Positions 11,801-22,857 of a stretch of 64,000 bases of DNA are shown in pieces. The notes under the pieces are model-generated. The model was not told the origin of the DNA and did no database searches. It saw only the letters and a program-made list of their open reading frames with translations. A program made the position numbers and the translations under genes. The DNA lies in NCBI RefSeq assembly GCF_023101765.2, contig NC_064226.1, positions 12,593,251-12,657,250 on the forward strand, given 5' to 3'. The stretch's first letter is position 1. Every line of letters begins with the position of its first letter. Origin of the DNA: Spodoptera frugiperda (lineage: Eukaryota; Arthropoda; Insecta; Lepidoptera; Noctuidae).

Positions 11801-14800
11801 CTAACTTATATGTTATATGTGTCCTATCCCTGAAGGGATAAATTAATACTGTATACAGAATATCTAATTTTCGTCAGTTATTTCCTATTCTCCTTTAAAT
11901 TCTTGCCTGTCTGAGCACAGGACTAAGGGCCCGTATCACTATGTCTGAATTATATGGAAAATATGAGAATAGAATATATAATTTAATTATGTCCGAGTAC
12001 CTATATGGTACATATTGAGTTCATATGTCAAACTATCAGTTATTTAAATTAATAGCAACTTAAATAGACAAATAAATAATGTTCTTAAATAACCCCTACG
12101 TCTTCACGCCTTTGAAAAACACACGTGTCATTACTTAATTCATAAGGAAAAAAATGTATGAGGTGTTTGTTAGTGTGAATTAGACATTGAACTACACTTG
12201 AATCATTGATGATACGAGTAGTGCATCTATATAAAGTAGGCGACTACTTGTATCGCAGACATTGTAGTCTAATTGAAATTGATTAGAACCGCTATGGAAA
12301 ATTATTATTGTATGAGAAATAAGTTTTTAAACTGGCATGGTCACTAGCACTAACATTAGAACTTAAGACGGAAACTTAAAGACTAATGTTATTCTAATGT
12401 TATTGTATGAAAAATTTTGCTACGTTGTATACCATGGTTTAGATTACAACGATAGACAAGAAGAAGATTATAAAGATTGATCCAGAGCTGCGGACTACCT
12501 AGCGGGTTTACCGGGGCTCCGGCTCGAAAAGCAGGTGTAAGAACGGGGTGGTTTTTAGTCATTAAGAGTCTGACACTCCCTCTCGCCTCGCCCAAGGTGG
12601 GAGAAGTCATTGGATGATTTTACCCGTTTACAAAAAGGAAAAAGATTATAAAGATTATTTAAGATAAACATAGTAATCCCACAGTAACAAGGGATGACAA
12701 TAGGATAAATAAATATTTGTTCTACTCGTGGAACTACTCAATAGATATACGAGCAGTAATACATCAGACTAAGCCAGCTACCGCTTTTGTTTGCACAACG
12801 GCGACATTGAATATGACGTCGTCGACGGTTGTTTACTTTGTGCCTCTACATAAGAGGGCTTGCCATAATCTACACGCTTGCTAGACAAGTTCAAGATCAT
12901 TGTTTAAAAGTTTCAGGTTTACTAGAGAGTATTGTAGCCCAGTCTCGCACAAATAACTATCTGTTTATCAATTCATAATTATAATAAACTAGCAAACCCG
13001 GCGAACTCCGTTTCACCACCAATGATTAACCCCGTTTTCCTGCTTTTCTCTTGAATTTTTTCTAGAATCTTCTTTGCTATAAATCTCACGGAGCCCGAGA
13101 CCTTTAAAACGAATGCAAAACCGTGGAAATCAGTTCGTGTGTTCTGGAGTTATAGCGTCAGGAAGGAAAACCCGACTTATTTTTATATTATAGACTAGCT
13201 TCTGCCAGCAGCTTCGCCCACGTTCTCGTGGGATAAAATGTATCCTATCACCCAAGTCAGCTCATACACTGTCTAAATACCAAATTTCATCAAAATCCGT
13301 TCAGTAGTATCAGCGTGATTGACGGATAAACAAACTTTCACATTTATAATATTAGGTAGTGTGATTAATAAATATTTTTCTTTTCCACAGTCGAGCTAGG
13401 CGACTACGATCCTAACATCCACGTGGGCAACTATGTTACGGAGATGAGGCTGCTACTCAGACAAACGGATACCATTGAAGCTAGGATACAGGTAATTAAT
13501 GAAATAGCTGTTCCATTCAGCAAATCTTTGGCTCAAAGTGCCTAATGATAATAGAGGAAACAATATTAATTTTATTTATAGTTTTGAGTGAAAGATAGGC
13601 ATTAGATATATTATATGTTTTGTATGTATGTCTAGTAAATAAGATGTAGAATGGTACTAAGGAACTACAAACTTGTATAAGTTACTAATTATTCTAATGA
13701 TCGACTAAATTCATTAAGATTTTGGATATAGGTAGTTCCTATCGTATGATATAGATGTACTTATACCACGTTATCGTTCTAATTTCTAGCCAAATAAAGC
13801 GAAATAAGTCTTTATTATACAGCGAAAAAGTACAGGAAGAGAAATCGACAGTGATAATGATGTTTTAATCTTATCAATTAGAAAACGTCACAAGTTCAGT
13901 ACACGAGGGGCCAAAGTTGACTTTGTTTGTATAACAAACTCACAATGTTGTACACTTGTGCAATAATAATAATAAACTCACACATGACACATACTAGCCA
14001 CGCGTGTAGCTAATTATTATGGCTTATGAACAGACTAAACATTAAACAAACTATATAAGAATTTATAGATTTATGAATGAATGTATTATTTTCAAACACA
14101 GCTGTTACCTACAGTTTATAGTACACTAACCACCGTCCTTAGAGTAATTTTTGCAGCATTTATTGGTAAAGCAGCCCTTAGCAATTGTTTTCGGAACAAA
14201 ATCGTTACTAAGGAATAGTTTAAGTAATCATTAAATGTCTCTAAAGTAGGTATATCACTATCCATCTCCATTACTATCTATGAAGAATTTGTTTTCAAAA
14301 ATATGAATAAACCAAAACCGTTTCACCTGGAATTTTACCAACCAGCTAATAGTGGGCACTGAATCTTAATCTAATTAGACTGAGTATCAGCATTTTTTAC
14401 AGGGCTAGGTATATTTTAAATCTAAAGAAATAAAAAATGAATAACTGAAAGTAAATAGTTTTATGTAGTCTATCATTGTTAGTTTTGACGTTTCAAAGGT
14501 GCCTAATGTAGGATTAATTGAAATACATAAATGCTTTGACATTGTATTTAGTACGTTTAAAAAAAATGATTTTATTGTTTCTCAAACATTGTCATGCATA
14601 CACAAAATTGAGACGTCCCCAGTAAGTTATAAAAATACTTGTGATGGGGTCGCCTCGCAACTTCCCTCACTTACTTGCTAATTTTACAATGTTTAATAGA
14701 GTCCAGTAAGTTTATAGTATTCACAAAAAATAACTACCATGTTCTCAATCTAGGAGTTACATAGAGAACCAGTAGAAGGTACTCCGGGCGGCAGCGGCGG

Positions 14801-17800
14801 CGTCAAGGGCATGTCGACGCAGGAGGCGGAGCGCACGTTCGTGAAGATCGCCTGCCAACTCGACACGTACGGCGTCGATCCCCATCCTGTCAAGGTTTGG
14901 GTATATGTGTGCCCTTCTATATTCCTACTTATTATTCTTTTACTTATTTTTTTTTGTAGTGTAAGTACTTTTGTAGTTTAGTTTTGTGATTTGTGTAAAG
15001 ACAACTAGATTCAAAAGTAATTTATTCCATAGAATGGATGGTTGATGCAGTGTTTGCTCCGCAACATGTCATGGGTTCGAATCAGATAGAATAATTCTTC
15101 TAATAACGTTCTTTCTTGTTATGAACGTAATAAGCGCAAACTGCTTGAAAAACTAAACTATACAAAAAGTCCATGTTGCTGCACCACTTGTTGTGGGTTC
15201 GATTCCCTCACGGAACAATCCCAAACAGGGTTAAAAACTAATGTTTTTAAACGCACCCACTGCACAGGAGAAAAACATAGTTGTAACTTATTGATATATG
15301 TATATTAATTATGAATATTGACTTACTTATCAAAAATCTGCAAGATACATTAGTTCACAAATTTTACCTATTTCCAATTCACTTCTTTCCTTTATTCTAT
15401 GTAAACTGTCTCTATACTTACTTGGCAATAAAACACCATAATTTAAATGTAATTCTCCTTGCACAGGACCACAGAGGTAACCAGCTGTACCTGGGCATCA
15501 ACCACAGCGGGATCCTGACGTTCCAGGGCAGTCGGAAGACGCACCACTTCAAGTGGTCCGAGGTGCACAAGATTAACTTCGAGGGACGCATGTTTATTGT
15601 ACATCTTAATTACCCAGAGGTACGTAAGGAGAATTACAAAGTTTTCTATATTATGTTAATTACCCTGAAGTTAGGAGAATTACAAAGTTTACTATATGTT
15701 TGTTTTATCATGAAGAAATGGATACAGTTTTTGTAGTATAGACTTAATAACTAGCCTTTCGTCTTTGTGTTTAAAACCTTTGGACCATTGGTCAAAACTG
15801 TCCAAAAAATTATCAGATTTTAAGATTGATAGACTGACACAAAACATTTATTTTTAAAATATTATGTAAGAATCGCGAAATCCGCTACAGTACCAATATG
15901 CATCATTTTTATTGCATTAGGAATTTAAGGGTTGTTGGGGAATCGGGGATTAGGAAGATTGGGAAGGGAGGAATTGGGCCTCCGGTAACCTCATTCACAC
16001 AACGAAACACAACGCAAACGTTGTTTCACGTCAGTTTTCTATGTGGTATCACGCTGGTCCGTCCTAAATTTATTACATTTATTCCTGCGAAACCGTTACT
16101 ATCCTAAATCTAACTATTATTACCAATTTTTGCAAATAACCGTTGCATTACAAGGTCATTTTAAACAAGTATTTTATGCAACTGCATAGCCCCATTTAGT
16201 ATAAAAATCTGGACGTTAAAGAAACAACAAAAGCCGATATGTCGAATTCAAATAAACTCAATAAAAGGGTCAGTACAAAGCTTACATCTGCTTCACAACC
16301 TTGAATTTTAATCACAGATTATGGGAGTCTGAAGATTTAATAATATAACAGGATAGGGTACTTATGTACCAGTATAAAATGACCTCTATTGAGATGAAAC
16401 TCTTTGTTAAAATACACGTGTCGACAGTAATATAATGGTGTATTGAATAGCTTTACAATTCCGTTATTTCCCCCTAGTTTTGACTGGTCAATCAAATTTG
16501 AATAACTGGCTCATCGTGCTACTCTTGAAAATAGATTTTGAACTTTATTATAATAGTGTGTATAGTTTCTTTTTGAATACCTACTTAATGTTTGATCTTA
16601 TTATGGAATAGAATTTTGAAAAGCATGAATATAAAGAGCAGAGCGCTTTAGTACGAGTTTGTCTTGTAGTTTGAGATCGAAATGTTACCGCGTTTGGTGC
16701 TCTGATTGATCCTCCCTAACGAACCAACCAATCAGAGTGCTAAACGAGGCATCGTTTGAAAACTCGTATAAGGCATTCAGTACGTGTACCTAGAAGGACC
16801 AAAGAGAAATTTTAGCTACAAAATAAATAATGATATTAATGGTTTTCCAGTCGCAAATCTGCTGGAAGATTCCTTTACGTATATGCAGTACCTATAATAT
16901 ACCTCATACTATGGATATATTATGTAAGAATTGGTTTAATGAATTTCAGAAGAAGCATACAGTGGGTTTCAAATGTCCGAACGGTCCCGCCTGCCGCCAC
17001 GTGTGGTGCTGTGCCATCGAACAAATGCTGTTTTTTACGTGAGTATTAAAGTGGAGCACGTTTTTTACTAAAGCATTTTTTGCAATGAGTAAATAGAATA
17101 GAGTAGTTTTTATAGAAATAGTTGTTGTATGAGTCAATGACCGGACATGAACTTATAATGTTATAAGTTCTGTTGGTTGCAAATAAAAGTGCTTTTCCAC
17201 CAAAGATGTGCTATGCTACGTTGCTATAGAATTGGCTTCCACAAATCATATTCATTCGTATAAATAGCTTAACAATGGTGGAAACGGATTCAGCTAAGCT
17301 GTATTATTTATATGGAAAGCTGCATGCTAAGGATGGCTATTTATACATTGCGTACTCGAGCTGCGCATCTTTGTCGCACAGCTACATAGCTTAGTGTCGG
17401 TGGAAACGGTCACATAAGTTTCACAGCTTAGTTATTATATCTTTGTAGCGTAGCTATATAGCATATCTCTGGTGGATAAGCAACCTTATCCATATTACCG
17501 TATTTTTAGGGGTGTAGATAAAAGTATAACGTGTTTAGTCATAACAAGTGTTTACTTCTTTCCAAAATCTAGATGTTACCTACTTGTCGCGATACTATAT
17601 GATTTTTCACATGACATCCACTAATTTCTATAAGACTGAAATCTAAGCTCTGTAGGGAAAGGTATTTATTGCCTAAAACTTCAGGTTATGTTAGTTTACC
17701 ATGTTAGAAATAAATCCGTACCATGTTAGATTTTATTAATAAAATATTCCATGTTGTATTAACTTACATACATACGTATATCAAGTAACTAATCCCCGAA

Positions 17801-20061
17801 GGGGTAGGCAGAGGTGCACATTATGGCACGTAGTGCCACTGTGTACACCCACATTTCACAATTTATGTTGTAAGTCCCATGTAATAGGTGGTGAGCCTAT
17901 TACCATATACCGGGCACATTTCCAGACTCCGTGCTACCAGTGAGAACTTTTCGAAAGACCGAAGAAAGCCCAGTAATACTTTGATTGTATTAACTTTATG
18001 TAAATAATCATGTTTGTCTAGGTTACCGTCATCATCGGACGCGTGTGTCTACTCCGGCGGTGGCCTGTTCTCGTGGGGCACCAAGTTCAAGTACGTCGGA
18101 CGCACCGAGAGGGAAATACTCGAGAGGGACGGACTACTCGCGCCTAGGGATACTCAGGTATACTCTATACTCAGCCATTGTCACACTATTATATGAGACT
18201 AGCAAACCTGGGGAACTCCGTTTCGCCATCAATGATATTGTCTGTTTTTCCGGGTCTCTGAAGATTTTCTTATTTTTTCTTTGCTATAAGCCTCACGGAG
18301 CCCGAGGCCTTTCCAACGAATACAAAACCGTAGAAATCGGTTCGTGCGTCTGGAGTTATAGCGTCAGGAAGGAAAACCCGACTTATTTTTATACTATAGA
18401 TTATCCTAAAGTACTTAAAATAAATTAATATTAAATTGCATAAAAGTCTAGCATCTTCGATCGACTATACTTTGCAAAGAAAAAGTAGAATTCCATGATT
18501 AGGTAGCGTAGTTCTCACAACCTATTTTCTTGTTATGAACTTAATCAGCGCAAACTGATCGAAACATCAAGCTAAACTAAAGAATAGGACAAAAAATCTA
18601 GCCTACATTAGATCCAACATCAAGTTGAACAAAAATATATCGAAACTAAAAATAAATGTGAAAGGTCTAGGAAAAATTCTAATTTGCCTTTATCCTAAGC
18701 TAAGTAAGACTGCTATAGGAAGTCCCTTTATTTCAGAAGGAGGGTTCTAGTACAGGCGGTAAGAGGAAAGCGTCGAGTGTGCCCGCTACCCCGTCCACAC
18801 CGATGACGGGAGACTTCGGTATTTATCGTACATATCTATTTTATCACAATTACTTACTATAATGTAGCAACGTAGACATACCCTGCCCCATATACCCGGC
18901 CTATAATTCCGCACTTACATAGTTTAGAGTTTATGAATACGACATTTTACTTGAAAGAGACATAAAGGCAAAACTTTTGAAACTGGTAATTGAAAGATGA
19001 ACTTTTTATAACGTTTTAAAATCATTGCAGCTTGTTTTTGCTGTTATAATTCTGTAATCATACGCATTACGCTTCGTTCGTGATTTAAATTTACTCAAAT
19101 TAAATCAAACTTTTATATTTGGTTATAATGGAGCATGTCTGCTCATAAGCAACATTTTCATTTGGGTCTTGAAGACATCTAGGTTATACCTATTAGGAAA
19201 CACAGACTCTGGCAAAGAATTCCACTCCTTAGCAGTTCGCACAATAATCTTTGGCATCCAAATCCAAGACGATATTATCGCTAGTATTAAAATGTCGTAT
19301 ACATAGACTTCAAGACATATTACTCTTTCTCAAAATATCCCTCTCAACATGCAGGTTACAGTAGTCTCCCGCGGTCGACACACAGCGCTCCGCTAGAGGA
19401 GAGTGGGGCCGACGAGACATGTAACGGAGCCTGTCTACTCAGTGGGCCTGCTGTGGACATCGCACTAGCTTGCACCGACCATCTACGGACTGTCCAGGAG
19501 GAGGTCAAACCACCTGGTACGTTCTAGACAAGTATTTTGGTGTAATAATAAAAAAAAAATAACAAAAGGGCGATTAGATATTCAATAATAGATAGATAAG
19601 TTTTGTGATTAATTCTCGGTTCAAAGTACTAATTGTGTTAAACTCACATCATATTTAAAAACTCCGAACATCAAAACGATCTTTAGAGTATCTATGAATC
19701 TATGTAAACATAACTTTGTTTTACAGCGATTCCTTCAGAGTACAGTTTGCGCGACTCATTCGAGCACTCATCGTCGGAGTCAGGAGTGACGTCAGGGGGT
19801 TTGGTGCCGGGAGGGAGCGCGGAGCCGGGCTGGCGGGCGGGCGGGGGCGCGGGGTGGCGCGCGCTGAGCGCGGTGCGGGCGTTCGCGGCGTGCTTCCTGG
19901 TCGTGTGGCTGGCGCTGGCGCTGCTGGCGCTGCTGCTGTTCGAGACGGAGCTGGCGGGGCTGCACGGCCTGCGCCGCGCGCCCGAGCTCGTGGCGCTGCG
20001 CCGCCACTACTACACGCCACTCAAGCACTACTTCAAGCGCAAGGTCGTCGACCTCTTCTGA
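8840..20061 (+). CDS. FRMD5: FERM domain protein, FRMD3/FRMD5-like, 12 coding exons
   Basis: Coding exons, all with AG/GT borders and matching phases: 8840-8923, 8995-9099, 10035-10077, 10378-10554, 13391-13491, 14754-14894, 15467-15619, 16950-17038, 18022-18157, 18737-18818, 19355-19516, 19727-20061. They join to 1608 nt (535 aa). Residues 9 to about 290 are the FERM domain: N lobe (KCTVRLLEDTE), four-helix lobe (LQLKRDLLHGRLYC), and PH-like C lobe (LYLGINHSGILTF; HVWCCAIEQMLFF). Next comes the FERM-adjacent segment (SGGGLFSWGTKFKYVGRTE) and a Ser/Pro-rich linker. One hydrophobic helix lies near 474-495 (ACFLVVWLALALLALLLF). The C-terminal transmembrane helix is typical of FRMD3/FRMD5, which are thought to link membrane and actin cortex. 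The start is chosen for family fit; a further 5' noncoding exon is possible. The name rests on domain layout, so FRMD3 versus FRMD5 is not resolved. Confidence 0.92.
9715..9860 (+). repeat. Dispersed repeat fragment in FERM-gene intron 2
   Basis: Starts with a short CATA microsatellite and continues with GGGGTAGGCAGAG, a phrase that also occurs in the tRNA-headed SINE family elsewhere in this window. The rest diverges, so it is a related or old copy. Confidence 0.4.
10630..10745 (+). mobile_element. Degenerate palindromic MITE-like repeat
   Basis: Contains GTACGTTTGGCGGTCTGACTGG, a diverged form of the inner arm of the hairpin element at 16648-16775. It lies in the 2.8-kb intron 4 of the FERM gene, close after exon 4. 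Confidence 0.35.
12479..12628 (+). repeat. Repeat family A, copy 1 (about 150 bp, SINE-like)
   Basis: Begins GATCCAGAGCTGCGGACTAC and ends near GTCATTGGATGATTTT. Five other copies with the same ends occur at 29423, 49511, 56040, 58221 and 60456. The constant ends and length indicate a discrete short retroelement or MITE. It has no coding capacity. Confidence 0.75.
12984..13365 (+). repeat. Two abutting retroelement-tail repeats in FERM-gene intron 4
   Basis: The first half (12984-13197) runs from ACTAGCAAACCCGGCGAACT to a CCGACTTATTTTTATATTAT end and recurs at 18196-18408. The second half (13198-13365) has the lepidopteran LINE-tail wording CAGCTTCGCCCACGTTC ... TTCACATTTATAATATTAG, related to 30112 and 62985. 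Confidence 0.6.
14125..14250 (+). mobile_element. MITE-like repeat G, copy in intron 5
   Basis: Shares CCACCGT, the block GAACAAAATCGTTACTAAG and CATTAAATGTCTC with the elements at 20881-21005 and 47740-47835. Noncoding. Confidence 0.5.
14485..14540 (+). repeat. Short 3' tail fragment of LINE family D
   Basis: Carries TTGACGTTTCAAAGGTGCCT followed by the AATTGAAATA and ATGCTTTGAC wording that ends the full-length LINE at 47036. It is a severely 5'-truncated insertion in the FERM gene intron 5. Confidence 0.65.
15030..15270 (+). repeat. tRNA-like SINE fragments
   Basis: Two B-box-like phrases, GGGTTCGAATC (near 15071) and GGGTTCGATTCC (near 15196), each follow a short tRNA-like lead. The body after the second resembles that of the element at 28505 (AACGCACCCACTGCACAGGAG). 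Intron 6 of the FERM gene. Confidence 0.45.
15918..16062 (+). repeat. Repeat family C, partial copy 1
   Basis: Carries TTTAAGGGTTGTTGGGGAAT, the GGCCTCCGGTAACCTCA block and ACAACGAAACACAACGCAAA shared with copies at 47116, 58775, 60943 and 63493. Both ends are missing here. Intron 7 of the FERM gene. Confidence 0.7.
16648..16775 (+). mobile_element. Hairpin MITE-like element
   Basis: An inner imperfect inverted repeat (16691-16708 with 16729-16746) pairs CGTTTGGTGCTCTGATTG with CAATCAGAGTGCTAAACG. Outer arms TACGAGTTT and AAACTCGTA extend the fold to about 128 bp. A diverged relative lies at 10630-10745. Intron 7 of the FERM gene. Confidence 0.55.
17190..17482 (+). mobile_element. MITE F with terminal inverted repeats
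   Basis: About 290 bp. The left end CTTTTCCACCAAAGATGTGC is matched in reverse by the right end GCATATCTCTGGTGGATAAG. Internal repeats such as GGTGGAAACGG and TACATAGCTTAG recur. A partial copy is at 47935-48040. No transposase. Intron 8 of the FERM gene. Confidence 0.6.
17785..17982 (-). repeat. SINE family B, copy 1, tRNA head lost
   Basis: Carries CCCCGAAGGGGTAGGCAGAG through GGTGAGCCTATTACCATATA to GAAAGCCCAGTAATACTTTG, matching 29822, 32222 and 42222. The tRNA-like head that should follow on the right is absent. Confidence 0.65.
18196..18408 (+). repeat. Retroelement-tail repeat, second copy, just after exon 9
   Basis: Matches 12984-13197 from GACTAGCAAACCTGGGGAAC to CCGACTTATTTTTATACTAT. 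It begins 38 bp after the exon 9 donor, so intronic reads could be mistaken for an exon extension: the frame stays open across the boundary. Confidence 0.6.
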
Positions 20062-22098
20062 TTCTCACTCCACCCTCCACTACACGAGTGTCAAATTTTA
20101 CAGCCACGTTACTTTATAGGGGTAGGGTCGGTCCCCCACACGTACTCAGCTTCAGCCAAATAATCTGTAAATACATTTCAAACTTTCTGAACATTTTCAC
20201 GAAATTCTTATTTATTTATTTTTATCTACAAATCTAATCTGTCCATAGTTATTTATGTTGATGTATGTGTGTGGGGGACGAGTCAACGAGTCTTATTTGT
20301 ACAAAATGTCTGCGTACCTAGACGTAAGTCACCGCTATACGCTTTCTTATAGTACAATTACTTTGTAAGCTATCACTAGTTTCTCGCACGGCACAAGGAT
20401 TTGTGAGGATTTCTACGTTCCTAATTATTTTTCATACACGGGCCTACTGCTTCGATCGGCCTTACAAACATACTCAGGCGGACGACACGACGTCCACACT
20501 CAAGTGATTAGATCTGTTACTATACATTTATAAAACTCTGCTTACAATCTGCGATAAATGAATCTCATAATTTTATACAACAATATTCACGTACATTCCA
20601 CGTAATAATTTAGTCTTCCAAAAGTATTGTTTGTAGTGATTCGAATAATTATTTTTATATTACCTATTTAATTAATGTTTAAGTATTCGCGCACAAATTT
20701 TATTTTTTTAGATGTGCCATAATGTTATATTTTTAAACCTAGTCATAAAAGAACTGGTTCTATACTTTTTGCACAATTATTGATAAGTTATGTTGTGTAC
20801 ATGTTTTGTTGGGGACACATTGGTTATTTATTGATTACGACACGATTCAATGTTGTTATTGCCTTACTAGAGTGAGTGTGTTACTGCCGTACTCAGTGCC
20901 ATTTAATGCTTACTTAAACTATTTCTTAGTAACGATTTTGTATCGAAAAACAATTGCTAAGGACTGGGTTAAATAACCATTGAATGACTCTGAGTACGGT
21001 GGTTAGAGTAAGTACTTAATTAGACGCTTAATTTTGCCTAGTCACTATGTATGTAAATGATTCTCGGACGTTAATATTATTAGCACTAGTTCTTAAGCAA
21101 CACGACAATTGTAAATCAAAGCGATTTGATACTAACGACTGTGTGATGACCACAACAACATTCAATTTACTTATGAAGCTTTTTTTAAAACTACTTCATC
21201 ACTTTTACGGCATTGTTCTAAAAAGTAATAAGACTTATTACTTTTGCAGATCAATTTTTTTCTTATAAATATGAACTCGTATCTAGATTTCCAAAGAATT
21301 CTCTAGCTATAATTTGTTTATTGATTGTGATCTGCTCCAACTCGCTGGAATTAAGCCAAGACATGCTGTTATTGCTATTTTCATGTACCGAAATGTTTAC
21401 ATAATTCTCTATATACTACAATTACATCAACTTTCTTCAATGTCAATGGTTGTTGTGATCAACGCAAGTACAACGAATTGGATAATACGATAAAATAATT
21501 TGATACAACTAAAACCATTTGGTATTGAAATGACGAACCTGCTACATCACATCACATCGCTTGATCATTATTTATTGAAATTGTCAATTAAAAATTACTA
21601 AATAATCTGTCAAACAAGTATCGACTGCTTCGCATTTAATTAGAATAACTTGTACAAATGACAGAAACATTTCCGTTGTGGTAGTGTAGTGTATCGTAGC
21701 CGGTAAACTAGAACGTTTTATTTTCTTTGTGGACCAACATGCTATGGAGTTAAGTTTGAATGTACCTAAATACTTATTTTTATACCGTTATTGCTTTTTC
21801 AACTCTTATTACGCTTAGAATTAAGATCTCTTTATAATGTTATAAACAGGAATGAAAGTTGGTAATGTCTTGGAATGTTCTAGATGGTTTATTTCGACAA
21901 TGTTTAGATGCCAAACTGAGTTTTTACAGATACGGACTTGCTCCACTGGGTGCACTGAGCGAGCAATGTCTGTGACAGTGGAAGCAGAATGCCAGTACCT
22001 ACCACGTCGTCAACTTGTTATAAATAATGTAATTGTAGTCTAAGAACAAACATAGCTTTTAGTTAACATTTTTGGAAAATCATAGAGGTTTTAATAAA
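20062..22098 (+). other. FERM-gene 3' UTR (inferred), ending at AATAAA 22093-22098
   Basis: The first plus-strand AATAAA after the stop is at 22093-22098, giving a 3' UTR of about 2 kb. It contains MITE G (20881-21005) and an 11-bp inverted repeat (20131-20141 with 20269-20279). Length is inferred from the signal only. ATTAAA variants occur earlier and could give shorter forms. Confidence 0.45.
20881..21005 (+). mobile_element. MITE-like repeat G inside the FERM-gene 3' UTR
   Basis: Ends form inverted repeats: CTGCCGTACTCAG on the left and CTGAGTACGGTGG on the right, with CATTTAATG/CATTGAATG inside. Related copies are at 14125 and 47740. Confidence 0.55.
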
Positions 22099-22367
22099 AC
22101 ATCCTGCCGAAATCGATTTCATCTTTTATTATTAAAATACTTCCAAAATAAGCAACAAACAAATAACAATGTAAAAAGAACATTCTATGGTGCTATATAG
22201 ACCTGCTATTTAAATTAACACTGTAATGATTTATTATATGCAATTTTATATCACTGTCGACTTACAGTATACGATTTTTATTTAATCCATTCATATTTCA
22301 TAAATATGGCACTTGGAAGTTGTTATAAAGTAATAAGAATTACAGTAATAGGTAGCTTTTTATTATA

Positions 22368-22373
22368 AACAAG
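22368..22373 (-). terminator. Candidate fray polyadenylation signal (AATAAA)
   Basis: First minus-strand AATAAA downstream of the fray stop, about 490 bp away. Further copies near 22277, 22230 and 22121 could be used. The convergent FERM-gene transcript probably ends only about 250 bp away, so the two 3' UTRs are close or overlap. Confidence 0.45.
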
Positions 22374-22857
22374 TATAATTTATGCTAGAAGTGCTAACTT
22401 ACATGTTGGATGTATTCATTCTATTTGCGCAATCTATCAGGTCATACATTGTCATCCTTGGTATAGCTTGCAATATTTGCGAATGTGGGCCCGAGTTAAT
22501 CGATTACAGTGTTGGAAAGCAGCAAAATTGACACGGTACGATCACAAAAAATACTCTTATAAATTCAGATTCACCCTTATAATCATAATGTAAAATATAC
22601 ATTCATTTGAGCTACGCGGCGATAGTTTTCGTATACAGACGACTCGATGCGCACTGCGCAGAGCACGGCCCGGAGGCAGCGGGGAGTACATTGACGCGCC
22701 GAGCTACGACACGTCGCCGCGCCTCGGGGCCATCGGTCCACAAAAATCACCACCGCATAAACGGTATACAACTAATATAATTCCATATCCACCCATAAAA
22801 TACGTAGGAGGTCCTAAGCATAGATAATATATTATATAGTCGGGTCGGCGGCACCGG

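Noticed and set aside
15311..15736. 141-codon open frame around FERM-gene exon 7
   Set aside because: Only 15467-15619 is coding; both sides are intron reading through by chance.
9121..19354. tRNA genes suggested by B-box-like sequences in FERM-gene introns
   Set aside because: The boxes belong to dispersed SINE fragments and no cloverleaf with acceptor pairing can be formed by eye.
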